This document shows positions 10,192 to 21,377 of a stretch of DNA of 64,000 nt, piece by piece. Origin of the DNA: Pseudoxanthomonas helianthi (GTDB lineage: Bacteria; Pseudomonadota; Gammaproteobacteria; Xanthomonadales; Xanthomonadaceae); NCBI RefSeq assembly GCF_017939625.1, contig NZ_JAGKTC010000002.1, positions 248,629-312,628 of the forward strand, written 5' to 3'. Below the pieces are notes generated by a model. That model saw nothing but the letters and a program-made list of their open reading frames with translations, had not been told where the DNA came from and did not search any database. Every line of letters starts with the position of its first letter. Position 1 is the stretch's first letter. The position numbers and the translations under genes were made by a program.

Positions 10192-10230
10192 ATTCTACTT
10201 ATTCATCCGGATAAAGAGATATATTATCTG
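10192..10230 (-). promoter_or_regulatory. AT-rich candidate promoter of the TonB receptor gene
   Basis: An AT-rich patch stands out in otherwise GC-rich DNA about 60 bases upstream of the receptor start. On the minus strand it holds TAGAAT (complement of 10192-10197), five of six matches to a -10 box, but no good -35 is seen 17 bases away. The patch also contains GATAA / TTATC arms (10210-10228) that could bind a regulator. The remaining bases up to 10347 show nothing further. Confidence 0.35.
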
Positions 10231-10347
10231 CCGGAGCGGCGGGCACAATGTCCCCGCTCATGACGGTGGCCGACCTGCTCATGCCGATGCGTCATTTCGC
10301 AACGGCCGAGCGAACGCCGAGCGTGTCCTTTTTCCTGGAGTGTCCCG

Positions 10348-10818
10348 ATGCGTCTGCGCCAAGCGTGGTGGTTGTCCCTGGTCCTGGTCCTCGCCGCGTG
10401 CAGCACGACCGGGGCCGTCGTGCCGGCCACCACCGCCTCCCTGCAGGGCGACGCCGCGCGGCCGGCGCAGGCGCAGGGATGGGTGCGTAGCGAGCTGTAT
10501 TTCGGCGTGGGCGAGGAGAGTGGCCCGGCCGATCGCCCGCAGACGGAAAAGATCGGCGAAGCGCAGTGGCGCGCCTTCCTCGACAAGGAAGTGACGCCGC
10601 GTTTTCCCGATGGCCTGACCGTGTTCGACGCCTACGGCCAGTGGCTGTTCCGCGGCGCGAAGGAGCCGAACCGGCTCGGCACCAAGGTGCTGGTCATCCT
10701 GCACGAGGACACGCCGCAGCGGCGCGCCGACATCGAAGCGATCCGGCTGGCGTGGAAGCAGGCGACCGGCCACCAATCGGTGCTGTGGGCGCAACAGCGG
10801 GTGGAAGTGTCGTTCTGA
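10348..10818 (+). CDS. DUF3574 lipoprotein
   Basis: 156-residue predicted lipoprotein. The N-terminus MRLRQAWWLSLVLVLAACST is a lipoprotein signal with lipobox LAAC, so Cys19 would be lipidated after cleavage. The rest matches the DUF3574 pattern as I know it: ELYFGVGEESGP, then WRAFLDKEVTPRFPDGLTVF, then VLVILHEDTPQRRADIEAI. The function of the family is unknown. ATG 10348 follows GGAG at 10337-10340 with good spacing. The acetyltransferase gene follows 38 bases later on the same strand. Confidence 0.85.
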   Translation: MRLRQAWWLSLVLVLAACSTTGAVVPATTASLQGDAARPAQAQGWVRSELYFGVGEESGPADRPQTEKIGEAQWRAFLDKEVTPRFPDGLTVFDAYGQWLFRGAKEPNRLGTKVLVILHEDTPQRRADIEAIRLAWKQATGHQSVLWAQQRVEVSF

Positions 10819-10856
10819 CCGCATACTCGGCGAATCCGCACCCGTCGATGCTCGCG

Positions 10857-11318
10857 ATGGCCTTCGAAATTCGTCCCGACGATCTGTCCGGCGCGGCCAC
10901 GCGCGAACTGCTGGCCCTGCACCTGCGGCAGATGCATGCCAACTCGCCGCCCGGCAGCGTGTTCGCGCTGGACTTGTCCGGCCTGCAAGGCGCGGACGTG
11001 GACGTATGGAGCGCGTGGCGCGACGGCCGCATCGCCGGCATCGGCGCCTTGCGTGCGCTGGCCGACGGCAATGGCGAGCTGAAATCGATGCGCACGCATC
11101 CGGATTTCCTGCGCCAGGGCGTGGCCGTGGCGATCCTCCGCCATATCCTCGGCGTCGCCCGCGCGCGCGGCATGTCGCGGCTGAGCCTGGAGACGGGCAG
11201 CGGCGCGGCCTTCGAACCGGCCCTGGCCCTGTACCGGGCGCACGGGTTCGAGCCGGGCCCCGCGTTCGGCGACTATGTCGCCAGCGATTTCAACCAGTTC
11301 CTGCACCTGGCGCTATGA
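10857..11318 (+). CDS. GNAT-family N-acetyltransferase
   Basis: 153-residue acetyl-CoA-dependent acetyltransferase. Core motifs are IAGIGALRAL with GELKSMRTHPDFLRQGVAVA (central strand and the acetyl-CoA pyrophosphate-binding loop RQGVAVAIL), then LSLETGSGAAFEPALALYRA and HGFEPGPAFGDY. The acceptor is unknown. It is similar in layout to small single-domain acetyltransferases acting on metabolites. The start at 10857 gives MAFEIRPDDLSG; ATG 10848 in the same frame is possible, and neither has a clear ribosome site. It ends 16 bases before the permease gene. Confidence 0.88.
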   Translation: MAFEIRPDDLSGAATRELLALHLRQMHANSPPGSVFALDLSGLQGADVDVWSAWRDGRIAGIGALRALADGNGELKSMRTHPDFLRQGVAVAILRHILGVARARGMSRLSLETGSGAAFEPALALYRAHGFEPGPAFGDYVASDFNQFLHLAL

Positions 11319-11334
11319 GCGCCCCAGAGCATCC

Positions 11335-12939
11335 ATGAGCGCATCCGGACCTTCCCCCTCGATCCACCGCCCGCGCTGGTTCGTTCCTGCCGACCTCAAC
11401 GGTTTCTTCGGCCTGGTGGTCGACAACCTGTCGATCCTCGGTTTCATCGCCGCGGCGCTGGTCGGCATCTTCCAGTTCCCGGCGGAGGTGGTGTTCGCGC
11501 GGATGTTCCCCGGCACCGCGCTCGGCGTGTTGCTCGGCAACCTGGCCTACACGTGGATGGCCCGGCGCCTGGCGGCGAAGACCGGACGCGACGACGTCAC
11601 CGCGATGCCGCTGGGCCTGGATGCGCCGACCAGCATCGGCATGGCGCTGCTGGTGCTGGGTCCGGCGTTCATCGGCTTCAAGCAGCAAGGGCTGGATCCG
11701 AATGCCGCGGCCATCGCCACCTGGCAGCTCGGCATGGCGTCGCTGGTGGTGATGGGCGCGTTCAAGCTGGCGTTGTCGTTCGCCGGCGACTGGATCACCC
11801 GCGTGCTGCCGCGCGCCGCGCTGCTGGGTTCGATCGGCGGTGCGGCGCTGACCCTGCTCGGCTTCTTGCCGCTGATCGAAACCCTGCGCAATCCGGTGGT
11901 CGGCGTGGTCACCTTCGGCCTGCTGCTGTACGTGCTGGTGGCGAAAGGCCGGCTGCCGGTGAAACTGCCCGGCGTGCTGGTCGCCTTCCTGATCGGTACC
12001 GCGTTGTATTACGGGCTTGGCCTGTCGGGCCTGGGCGCACCTGGCTTCCAGCTGCCCGATCCGTTGCCGCTGTCGGTGCAGCTGCCGTGGCCGAGCCTGG
12101 GCTTCGTCGAAGGCCTGCCGCACACCGTGCCATACCTGCCGCTGCTGTTGCCCTTCGGCCTGCTGATGGTGGTCGGCGGCATCAACGTCAGCGAAAGCGC
12201 GCGTGCCTCCGGCGACGATTACCGCACCCGCGACGTGCTGCTGGTCGAAGCGCTGGCCACGCTGGTCGCCGGCCTGTGCGGCGGCGTCGCGCAGACCACG
12301 CCGTACATCGGCCAGCCGGCGTACAAGCACATGGGCGCGCGCAGCGGCTACACCCTGCTGACCGGCTTGTTCGTCGGCATCGGCGGCATGCTCGGCATCG
12401 TCGCCGGGCTGGTGCAGTGGCTGCCGGTGGCGGTGCTGGCGCCAATCATCGTCTACGTCGGCCTGGACATCACCACCCAGGCCTTCCACGAAAGCCCGCG
12501 CCGCCATGCGCCGGCGGTGGCGCTGGCGTTCCTGCCTTCGATCGCCTATCTGTTGAACATCAAGCTGGGCAATCCCGGCTGGATCGCGCCGGACCACTTC
12601 GCCAGCCTGTTCTCCACCAGCGATCCGCACGGCTTCTCCGACCTGGCCGCGATCACCACGCTGGGCAACGGCTTCATCATCACCGCGATGCTGTGGGCCG
12701 CCGCGCTGGTCGCGCTGATCGAAACGCGCACGCGTGCCGCGGCGGGCATCCTGTTGCTGGCCGCGGCGCTGACCCTGTTCGGGGTGATTCATTCGGTCGA
12801 TCCGCGCGGTGGTATCTACCTGCCGTGGAATCTCGAAGGCCTGCGCCAAGCCATCGCCTTCCAGTTCGCCGCGGCCTATGCCGCGCTGGCGGTGTTGCTC
12901 GGCCTGCTGTCGCTGCAAAAGCCCGGAACCTCCGCTTGA
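11335..12939 (+). CDS. NCS2-like nucleobase/xanthine-uracil permease family membrane protein
   Basis: 534-residue polytopic inner-membrane protein with about a dozen hydrophobic segments from residue 27 onward. Segments such as DNLSILGFIAAALVGIF, DDVTAMPLGLDAPTSIGMAL and SARASGDDYRTRDVLLVEAL fit the xanthine/uracil/vitamin C permease superfamily (NCS2). The later GGVAQTTPYIGQPAYKHMGA resembles its conserved loop with Gln-Thr. The transported molecule is not predictable. ATG 11335 is taken because it begins a soluble tail before the first membrane helix; the frame extends a little upstream inside the acetyltransferase gene. Confidence 0.75.
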   Translation: MSASGPSPSIHRPRWFVPADLNGFFGLVVDNLSILGFIAAALVGIFQFPAEVVFARMFPGTALGVLLGNLAYTWMARRLAAKTGRDDVTAMPLGLDAPTSIGMALLVLGPAFIGFKQQGLDPNAAAIATWQLGMASLVVMGAFKLALSFAGDWITRVLPRAALLGSIGGAALTLLGFLPLIETLRNPVVGVVTFGLLLYVLVAKGRLPVKLPGVLVAFLIGTALYYGLGLSGLGAPGFQLPDPLPLSVQLPWPSLGFVEGLPHTVPYLPLLLPFGLLMVVGGINVSESARASGDDYRTRDVLLVEALATLVAGLCGGVAQTTPYIGQPAYKHMGARSGYTLLTGLFVGIGGMLGIVAGLVQWLPVAVLAPIIVYVGLDITTQAFHESPRRHAPAVALAFLPSIAYLLNIKLGNPGWIAPDHFASLFSTSDPHGFSDLAAITTLGNGFIITAMLWAAALVALIETRTRAAAGILLLAAALTLFGVIHSVDPRGGIYLPWNLEGLRQAIAFQFAAAYAALAVLLGLLSLQKPGTSA

Positions 12940-12992
12940 TCCATCCTGTCGGCCCGACCTGTCTGCGATAGCGGGTGACATCACGCCGTTCG

Positions 12993-13739
12993 CTATTGCA
13001 GGCCTAACTGCCTCAGATAGGGATCGAGCAAACCCAGCGACCACGCGTACCAAACGCCGCCGGCGATCAGGGCGACGACCAGCAGCCACAGCAGCCAGCC
13101 CCAACCGCCGCGCCTGCGCAGCGGCTGCCTGCGGAAATGCGGATTGAAGGCCGGACCACGCGTGGAATCGGCCAGTGTGGAGCCCGCCGGCGCGGCGAAG
13201 GCCGCAGCCATGGCGTCCGCGCGGTTCGGCATCGCCATCCTTGTCGTGGCGGGCGGTGCCCCAAGCGGCGCCGGAGGCTCTTGCGGTGTTGCGAAGACAG
13301 GCTCGAGGCGATGCAATTCGGCGGCAGGCTTGGTCCATGGGTCGTTCGCCGGTAGTCGTTTGCCAGGGACGACCGTTCCGGCGCCCGCCGGCAGGCGTCC
13401 GCCCGGCGTGAGTTCGGCCACTAGGCGCGGCAGGACGCCGGCGATGGCGGCGGCGAGGGTGGCCCGACTGGTGCCCAGGCGGATGCTCCAGTCGTTGAGC
13501 AGACCCTGGCCGAAGACGGTGCCGACATCGCCTGCGTTCAAGGGCAAGGTGCTGGCAGGGTTGCCGAACCACGCCGCGACCAGGTCGCCGTGGCCCTGTT
13601 CGCGAAACCCTTCCACGAAGCCGCCGAAACCGCCGCGCCGGTCGTTGAAGATGTACCCGATCAGCAGGCCGAACAACTCCCGACTTCGATCGCCCAGTCC
13701 GTAGCGTTCCGACAACTCGCTCACCACCGCATCGAACAT
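12993..13739 (-). CDS. YidB-like (DUF937) protein with a C-terminal membrane anchor
   Basis: 248-residue protein. The first 120 residues match the YidB/DUF937 pattern: IFNDRRGGFGGFVEGFREQG, GLLNDWSIRLGTSRATLAAA and IAGVLPRLVAELTPGGRLP. A proline/alanine-rich linker follows, then a single strongly hydrophobic helix (WGWLLWLLVVALIAGGVWYA) near the C-terminus. The family is common in proteobacteria but without a settled function. It is monocistronic on the minus strand, convergent with the permease gene. The 180 bases between it and otsA hold no gene I can support. Confidence 0.75.
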   Translation of the reverse strand: MFDAVVSELSERYGLGDRSRELFGLLIGYIFNDRRGGFGGFVEGFREQGHGDLVAAWFGNPASTLPLNAGDVGTVFGQGLLNDWSIRLGTSRATLAAAIAGVLPRLVAELTPGGRLPAGAGTVVPGKRLPANDPWTKPAAELHRLEPVFATPQEPPAPLGAPPATTRMAMPNRADAMAAAFAAPAGSTLADSTRGPAFNPHFRRQPLRRRGGWGWLLWLLVVALIAGGVWYAWSLGLLDPYLRQLGLQ

Positions 13740-13919
13740 CGATCACTCCGGATTTTTTTGGCGCACCTGCGCCGCATGGTTTGGCCTATCCATCCGATGG
13801 TAGCGACCATGGTCGCAGTGGCCCTATACGCGGAGGCGACGATGCTGAATCCGGATATGACGCGGCTCCGTCGTGTGCTCGCGCACGCTTTCGTTGGAGA
13901 ATCCATCGCGCGCAGGCGT

Positions 13920-15311
13920 CTAAGCCGCCGCATCCATGCCATCGACGCCTTCGCGCAAGGCGTCGAGGAAGCTGCGCCGCCATGCGGTGATGTCGTGGGT
14001 GCGCAGGTGCCGCATCATCGTTTCCCAGCGGTCTTGCCGTTCCTCCAGCGGCATCGCCATCGCCGCGGCGATGGCGTCGGCCACGCCGTCGAGGTCGTAA
14101 GGGTTGACCATCAGTGCGCCGTCCAGTTCGCGCGCGGCGCCGGCGAAGATCGACAGCACCAGCACGCCCGGATCGGCGGGGTCCTGCGCGGCGACGTATT
14201 CCTTCGCGACCAGGTTCATGCCGTCGCGCAGGGGCGTCACCAGGCCGACCCGCGCCATCCGGTAGAAACCGGTCAGGGTCGCGTGCGGGTGGTTGCGGTT
14301 GACGTAGCGCACCGGGGTCCAGTCGGGTTCGGCCTGGTCGCCGTTGATGTGGCCGGCCAGTTGTTCCAGCTCGTTGCGCAGGTGCTGGTACTCGAGCACC
14401 TCGCCGCGCGATACCGGCGCGATCTGCAGGTAGGTCAGCTTGTTGCGCAGGTCCGGATGGCGCTGGAGGAAGCGTTCGAAAGCGCGGAAGCGTTCGGGCA
14501 AACCTTTCGAATAATCCAGGCGGTCGACGCCGATGGCCAGCGCGCGTCCCGACAGGCTCGCCTGCAAGCGCCTGACCCCGGGTTTGGCCACCGCAGCGCG
14601 CGCCTGTTCGGCGATATGCGCGGTGTCGATGCTGATCGGGAACGCGCCCGCGCGCAGCCTGCGGCCGCTGGCGGTCTGCAGCACGCCGTGGGAGACGACG
14701 CGGCCGCGGCCGAACAGGCGGGTGTAGTCCTGGAAGCGCTCGAGGTCGCGTTCGGTCTGGAAGCCGATCAGGTCGTAGGACGACAGGCCTTCGAACAGCT
14801 TCACGTGCTGCGGCAGCGCCGCCAGCAGGTCGGACGAAGGCATCGGCACGTGCAGGAAGAAACCGATCCGCGCGTCCACGCCGCGTTCGCGCAACAGCTC
14901 GGCCATCGGGATCAGGTGGTAGTCGTGCACCCAGATCGTGTCGTCCTCGCGCAGCAGCGGCGCGACTTCGTCGGCGAACAGCGTGTTGACCCGGCGATAG
15001 CCGGCCCAGGTCTCGCGGCTGTAGTCGACCAGGTCGACGCGGAAGTGCAGCAGCGGCCACAGCGTGCGGTTGGCGAAGCCGTTGTAGTAATCGTCGTGGT
15101 CGCGCCGCGACAGGTCGACGGTGACGTAGTGGATGCGGCCTTCGCGTTCTTCGCGGATGCGTCCGGATTCGTTCGGGTCGATGCGCCCGCTCCAGCCGAA
15201 CCACAGGCCGCCGGTTTCCTCCAATGCCGCCTGCAGCGCCACCGCCAGTCCGCCGGCGCTGGCGGTGCCGGGGCGGGCGACGCGGTTGGAAATGACCACC
15301 AGGCGGCTCAT
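13920..15311 (-). CDS. otsA: alpha,alpha-trehalose-6-phosphate synthase
   Basis: Glycosyltransferase family 20 enzyme that joins UDP-glucose to glucose-6-phosphate, first step of trehalose synthesis for osmotic and stress protection. The 463-residue protein starts [15 protein letters not shown]. It has the family segments [75 protein letters not shown] and [18 protein letters not shown]. The start codon overlaps the stop of the GH15 gene by four bases (ATGA), so it is the last gene of a coupled otsB-GH15-otsA operon. Confidence 0.95.
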   Translation of the reverse strand: MSRLVVISNRVARPGTASAGGLAVALQAALEETGGLWFGWSGRIDPNESGRIREEREGRIHYVTVDLSRRDHDDYYNGFANRTLWPLLHFRVDLVDYSRETWAGYRRVNTLFADEVAPLLREDDTIWVHDYHLIPMAELLRERGVDARIGFFLHVPMPSSDLLAALPQHVKLFEGLSSYDLIGFQTERDLERFQDYTRLFGRGRVVSHGVLQTASGRRLRAGAFPISIDTAHIAEQARAAVAKPGVRRLQASLSGRALAIGVDRLDYSKGLPERFRAFERFLQRHPDLRNKLTYLQIAPVSRGEVLEYQHLRNELEQLAGHINGDQAEPDWTPVRYVNRNHPHATLTGFYRMARVGLVTPLRDGMNLVAKEYVAAQDPADPGVLVLSIFAGAARELDGALMVNPYDLDGVADAIAAAMAMPLEERQDRWETMMRHLRTHDITAWRRSFLDALREGVDGMDAAA

Positions 15312-17110
15312 GCCGCGTCCTGCCATGGCCGCGACAGGCGCATCGCCGCGTTGATCAGGCCGACGTGGGAATAGGTCTGCGGGAAATTGCCCCAGGCTTC
15401 GCCCTGGTCGAACTCCAGGTCTTCCGACAGCAGTCCCAGCGGGTTGCGCCGCGCGAGGATGCGTTCGAACAATGCGCGCGCCTCGTCCTTGCGCCCGAGC
15501 ATCGCCAGTGCGTCGATGTACCAGAACGTGCATACGGTGAAGCTGGTTTCCGGCGCGCCGAAATCGTCCGGCGCGACATAGCGGAACAGCGCGTCGCCGC
15601 GGCGCAGGCGCTCGCCGATGGCGTCCACCGTGCGGGCGAAGCGAGGGTCGTCGCCGGCGACGAAGCCCAGTTCGGCCAGCAGCAGCAACGAGGCATCCAG
15701 CCGATGCCCGTCCAGCGCCTCGACGAAATAGCCGAGCTCGGCGTTGTAGGCGTGGTCGGTGATGCGCGTATGCATCGCGTCGGCGCGCCCGCGCCAGAAC
15801 GCGGCGCGTTCGCCCAGGCCCAGGTGCGCGGCGATCTTGGCCAGCCGGTCGCATGCGGCCCAGCACATCACGCTGGAATAGGTATGCACCTCGGTGCGGC
15901 CGCGGAATTCCCACAATCCCGCGTCGGGCTGGTCGTACAGGGCGTAGGCGCGTTCGCCCAGCGGCTCCAGGCGCTGGAACGTGGCCTCGTCGCCCATGCG
16001 GATCAGGCGCTGGTCGAAGAACAGCTGGGTCGCGGCCAGCACCACGCTGCCGTACACGTCGTGCTGCTTCTGCAGCCAGGCCAGGTTGCCGCGCCGCACC
16101 GGGCCCATGCCGCGGTACCCGGCCAGCGCGGCGACTTCGTCCTCGGCCAGCCGGCTTTCGAAGCCGATGCCGTACAGGGGCTGCAGCAGGCCCTCGTTGG
16201 CGGCCAGGTTGCCGACGTAGCGCAGGTATTCCTCCATGCTGCGGGTCGCGCCGAGGCGGTTCAGCGCGCGCACCACGAAGGCGGCGTCGCGCAGCCAGCA
16301 GTAACGGTAGTCCCAGTTGCGCGCGGTGTGTGGCGCTTCCGGGATCGAGGTGGTGATCGCGGCGACGATCGCGCCGGTTTCCTCGTACTGGCACAGCTTC
16401 AGGGTGATCGCGCTGCGGATCACCGCCTGCTGCCATTCCAGCGGGATCGACAGGTAGCGCACCCATTCGCGCCAGTAGGCGGTGGTCTTTTCTTCGGCGT
16501 GGCGGACGAAGTCCGCGACCGGCTGGGTCAGGGTCTCGTCGGGACCCAGCACCAGGTGCAGGTCGTGGTCGAGGACGAACGGCAATTCGTCGCGCAGCAT
16601 GCGCACCGGCGCGTCGCTGGTCAGGCGCAGGGTGAAGCCGGGCAGCAGGTAGCGGATGTGGTTGCTGCCCCAGGTGGTTTCCGGCAGCGTCGCGCCGTAA
16701 TCGGCCAGCGGGCGCACGCGCACCCGGATGCGCGGCAGCCCGGCCAGCGGACGGACCTTGCGCATCAGCATCACCGGGCGGTAGAAGCGTTCGTTCTGGT
16801 GCCAGCGCGGCGCGAAATCGGTGATCTCCACCGCGCCGCCGTCGGCGTCGCGCAACACCGTGCGCAGGATCGCGGTGTTGGGGACATAGGCCTGTTCCGC
16901 GGAAACCTGGTTCTCCAGTTCCACGGCGTAATCGCCGCCCGGATGCAGGCGCGGCGACAGCAAGGCGCAGAAGGTGGGATCACCATCGAAGGCCGGGATG
17001 CAACCCCAGACCACGCGGCCATGCGCGTCGATCAGCAGCGCGATGCTGCCGTTGCCGACGATGCCCAGGTCGAGGCTGGCCGGTCGCGCGACGGTGGCCT
17101 CCATGCTCAT
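15308..17110 (-). CDS. glycoside hydrolase family 15 protein (glucoamylase/trehalase-like)
   Basis: 600-residue GH15 protein. The N-terminal beta-sandwich starts LDLGIVGNGSIALLIDAHGR and contains WGCIPAFDGDPTFCALL. The (alpha/alpha)6 catalytic barrel has ARNWDYRYCWLRDAAFVVRA, the family hallmark, and near the C-terminus EDLEFDQGEAWGNFPQTYSH, where the general base glutamate is expected. Members act on alpha-glucans or trehalose. Placed between otsB and otsA with four-base overlaps on both sides, a trehalose-related role is likely, though hydrolysis of the operon's own product would be paradoxical. ATG 17104 is an alternative start two codons inside. Confidence 0.9.
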   Translation of the reverse strand: MSMEATVARPASLDLGIVGNGSIALLIDAHGRVVWGCIPAFDGDPTFCALLSPRLHPGGDYAVELENQVSAEQAYVPNTAILRTVLRDADGGAVEITDFAPRWHQNERFYRPVMLMRKVRPLAGLPRIRVRVRPLADYGATLPETTWGSNHIRYLLPGFTLRLTSDAPVRMLRDELPFVLDHDLHLVLGPDETLTQPVADFVRHAEEKTTAYWREWVRYLSIPLEWQQAVIRSAITLKLCQYEETGAIVAAITTSIPEAPHTARNWDYRYCWLRDAAFVVRALNRLGATRSMEEYLRYVGNLAANEGLLQPLYGIGFESRLAEDEVAALAGYRGMGPVRRGNLAWLQKQHDVYGSVVLAATQLFFDQRLIRMGDEATFQRLEPLGERAYALYDQPDAGLWEFRGRTEVHTYSSVMCWAACDRLAKIAAHLGLGERAAFWRGRADAMHTRITDHAYNAELGYFVEALDGHRLDASLLLLAELGFVAGDDPRFARTVDAIGERLRRGDALFRYVAPDDFGAPETSFTVCTFWYIDALAMLGRKDEARALFERILARRNPLGLLSEDLEFDQGEAWGNFPQTYSHVGLINAAMRLSRPWQDAA

Positions 17111-17877
17111 GGCGCCCCCGCCATGGGTTCGTCCACCGACTGCATCAGCCAGCGCAGCGTGTCCGCCGGGCCCTGCAGCGCGTAGGTCGCCGCGGTGGGG
17201 CGGCGCTCGCCGACCACCACCGCATGGCCGCCCAGCGCGATCGCGCTGAGGAAGCCGTCTTCGTCGGTCACGTCGTCGCCGACGAATACCGGCTGGCGTC
17301 CGCGGAACGGCTCGCTGGCCATCAGCGCTTCCAGCGCCGAACCCTTGTGCGCGCCATCCGGACGCAGTTCCACCACGTCCTTGCCCAGCTGCAACCGATA
17401 GCCGGGCAGTTGCAGCACGGCCATGTCGGCGAACTGGCGGAACGCGTCCTCCGCGCCAGCCCCGGCATCGGCCGTGCGCCAGTGCAAGGCCAGCGCCGAG
17501 CCCTTGTCCTCGACCAGCGCACCCGGGAAGCGCGCCGCCTGGATGCGCGCGCCGGCCAGCACTTCCGGCAGCAGCGGCGGCAGGTGTTCGAACAGCACGC
17601 CATCGCGGCCGCGTACCTGCAAACCGTGCAACCCGGCCGTCGGCAGCCGCAGCGGTGCGAACAATGCGTCCAGCTGCGCCAGCGTGCGCCCGCTGACCAG
17701 GGCCAGCGCGCCGCCCAGCCGGGCGTGCAGCGCTTCCAGCACCCGGAGCAATTCGGCGGGTACCCGCACCGCCTCCGGACGATCGGCGAACTCGAGCAGG
17801 GTGCCATCGACGTCCAGGAACAACGCGGTGGAAGCGTGTGCCAGCGGCGGCGGCGGGGCGTGGGGGCTCCGGCTCAT
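17107..17877 (-). CDS. otsB: trehalose-6-phosphate phosphatase
   Basis: HAD-superfamily phosphatase that removes phosphate from trehalose-6-phosphate. The 256-residue product shows the HAD nucleophile motif [17 protein letters not shown] near residue 20, the second motif [15 protein letters not shown], the lysine-containing KGSALEALM and the acidic motif [13 protein letters not shown]. It is first in the otsB-GH15-otsA operon; its stop overlaps the GH15 start. The short interval upstream is shared with the divergent clpB gene, so both may respond to stress. Confidence 0.94.
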   Translation of the reverse strand: MSRSPHAPPPPLAHASTALFLDVDGTLLEFADRPEAVRVPAELLRVLEALHARLGGALALVSGRTLAQLDALFAPLRLPTAGLHGLQVRGRDGVLFEHLPPLLPEVLAGARIQAARFPGALVEDKGSALALHWRTADAGAGAEDAFRQFADMAVLQLPGYRLQLGKDVVELRPDGAHKGSALEALMASEPFRGRQPVFVGDDVTDEDGFLSAIALGGHAVVVGERRPTAATYALQGPADTLRWLMQSVDEPMAGAP

Positions 17878-17939
17878 GCATGCATTGTGAACAGAGCCAT
17901 GTCAGCATCATGTCGACGCGGATTCCTTCCGTTCAGGCG

Positions 17940-17968
17940 CTTGAATCCACGCCGGCGCAACCGCATCT
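17940..17968 (+). promoter_or_regulatory. heat-shock (sigma-32 type) promoter of clpB
   Basis: CTTGAAT (17940-17946), a 14-base spacer, and CCGCATCT (17961-17968) match the sigma-32 consensus CTTGAAA / CCCCATnT with one mismatch in each box. It lies 53 bases upstream of the clpB start, a suitable leader length. Heat induction is inferred from this match and the known regulation of clpB. Confidence 0.7.
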
Positions 17969-18020
17969 CAGCGTCATTGCCGGCCGCTGGCCGGCCACAA
18001 TCTCTGGAGGGGAAATCCCG

Positions 18021-20606
<2,586 letters not shown>

Positions 20607-20635
20607 TCGTCGTGTCCGAACGCAGGATATGGAAA

Positions 20636-20667
20636 GCAGAAGGGCCGCCCTCGGGCGGCCCTTCTGC
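20636..20667. terminator. bidirectional hairpin terminator between clpB and the convergent gene
   Basis: Perfect 15-bp inverted repeat GCAGAAGGGCCGCCC (20636-20650) / GGGCGGCCCTTCTGC (20653-20667) around TC. It lies 30 bases after the clpB stop and touches the end of the convergent minus-strand gene. The T-tract is poor, so the stem itself must carry the function. Confidence 0.7.
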
Positions 20668-20670
20668 CGA

Positions 20671-21273
20671 TTACTTGGCGACGAACTTCAAGGGTCCGTT
20701 GTACTGGGGCCAGGCGATCGAGCTCGTGCCGCGCCGGTTCAGGGCCGTTTCGGGCGTCGCCTCGGTCGCGCCTTCCGTCTTCGCGCTGGCCATCAAGGTG
20801 GGCATCCAGAAATTGACCGCGAAGGTCGCATCCTTGTAGATCACCGGCTTGATGCTCAGCGTCGTGGTCTTGCCCGCTTCGATGGTGAAGCTCATCGCGT
20901 CTTCGTTCACGAACGCGCCGCGATCGAGGATTTTCTGCACGCTGAAGGCCGTGGTCATTTCCAAGCCGATGCCGGTGACCCGGTATTCGCCGGCCGGCAA
21001 TGCCAGCGATTCGGACTGGCCGTAGCGGGTCAGATGGTTGACCGGGAAATCGATGAACTGCTTGGCGACCATGGTGAAGACCACCTGGCCATCCTTGACG
21101 CCCCATTCCAGGCCGCCGTTGCGCAATTGCTTGTCGACCTTCTTGGGCAGCTCCTTTTCGCTGGTGAAAGCCTGCACATCGACGACGAGCGTGCCCGGGG
21201 CCTCCTGCGCGATGGCGGCGTGACAGAACGCCAGCGCGACCACGGCGATCGCGCCTTGCAGCATATTCCTCAT
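20671..21273 (-). CDS. exported protein of unknown function
   Basis: 200-residue protein I do not recognise. The N-terminus MRNMLQGAIAVVALAFCHAA followed by IAQEAPG is a clear Sec signal peptide, probably cut after AIA. The mature part begins GTLVVDVQAFTSEKELPKKV and contains LTRYGQSESLALPAGEYRVT, TFSV-type beta segments and FTIEAGKTTTLSIKPVIYKD. This composition suggests a beta-sandwich periplasmic or surface protein. No lipobox is present. The start has an AGGGG ribosome site. It is monocistronic, convergent with clpB, and not obviously linked to the antiporter gene upstream. Confidence 0.7.
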   Translation of the reverse strand: MRNMLQGAIAVVALAFCHAAIAQEAPGTLVVDVQAFTSEKELPKKVDKQLRNGGLEWGVKDGQVVFTMVAKQFIDFPVNHLTRYGQSESLALPAGEYRVTGIGLEMTTAFSVQKILDRGAFVNEDAMSFTIEAGKTTTLSIKPVIYKDATFAVNFWMPTLMASAKTEGATEATPETALNRRGTSSIAWPQYNGPLKFVAK

Positions 21274-21377
21274 GTTTTTCCCCTGGATTCGTGATCGGAA
21301 CGCGCGCGCCGACCGTTCCCCCGGCCGTCGTGCGGCGCGTTACGTTACCACCGCACCATGGCGAAACGAGAAGGCCG

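Noticed and set aside
7974..10214. 746-codon plus-strand open frame opposite the first TonB receptor
   Set aside because: Composition is Arg/Val/Gly/Ala-rich without domains, a shadow of the high-GC receptor gene; the same applies to 42161-44593 opposite the second receptor.
13740..13919. Possible small gene starting MLNPDMTRLRRVLAHAF at 13842
   Set aside because: The frame runs on antisense through otsA and shows no ribosome site or family resemblance.
13920..16466. 848-codon minus-strand frame joining otsA and part of the GH15 gene
   Set aside because: The upstream part is out of frame with GH15 and lacks homology; otsA starts at 15311 with its canonical N-terminus, so no fusion exists.
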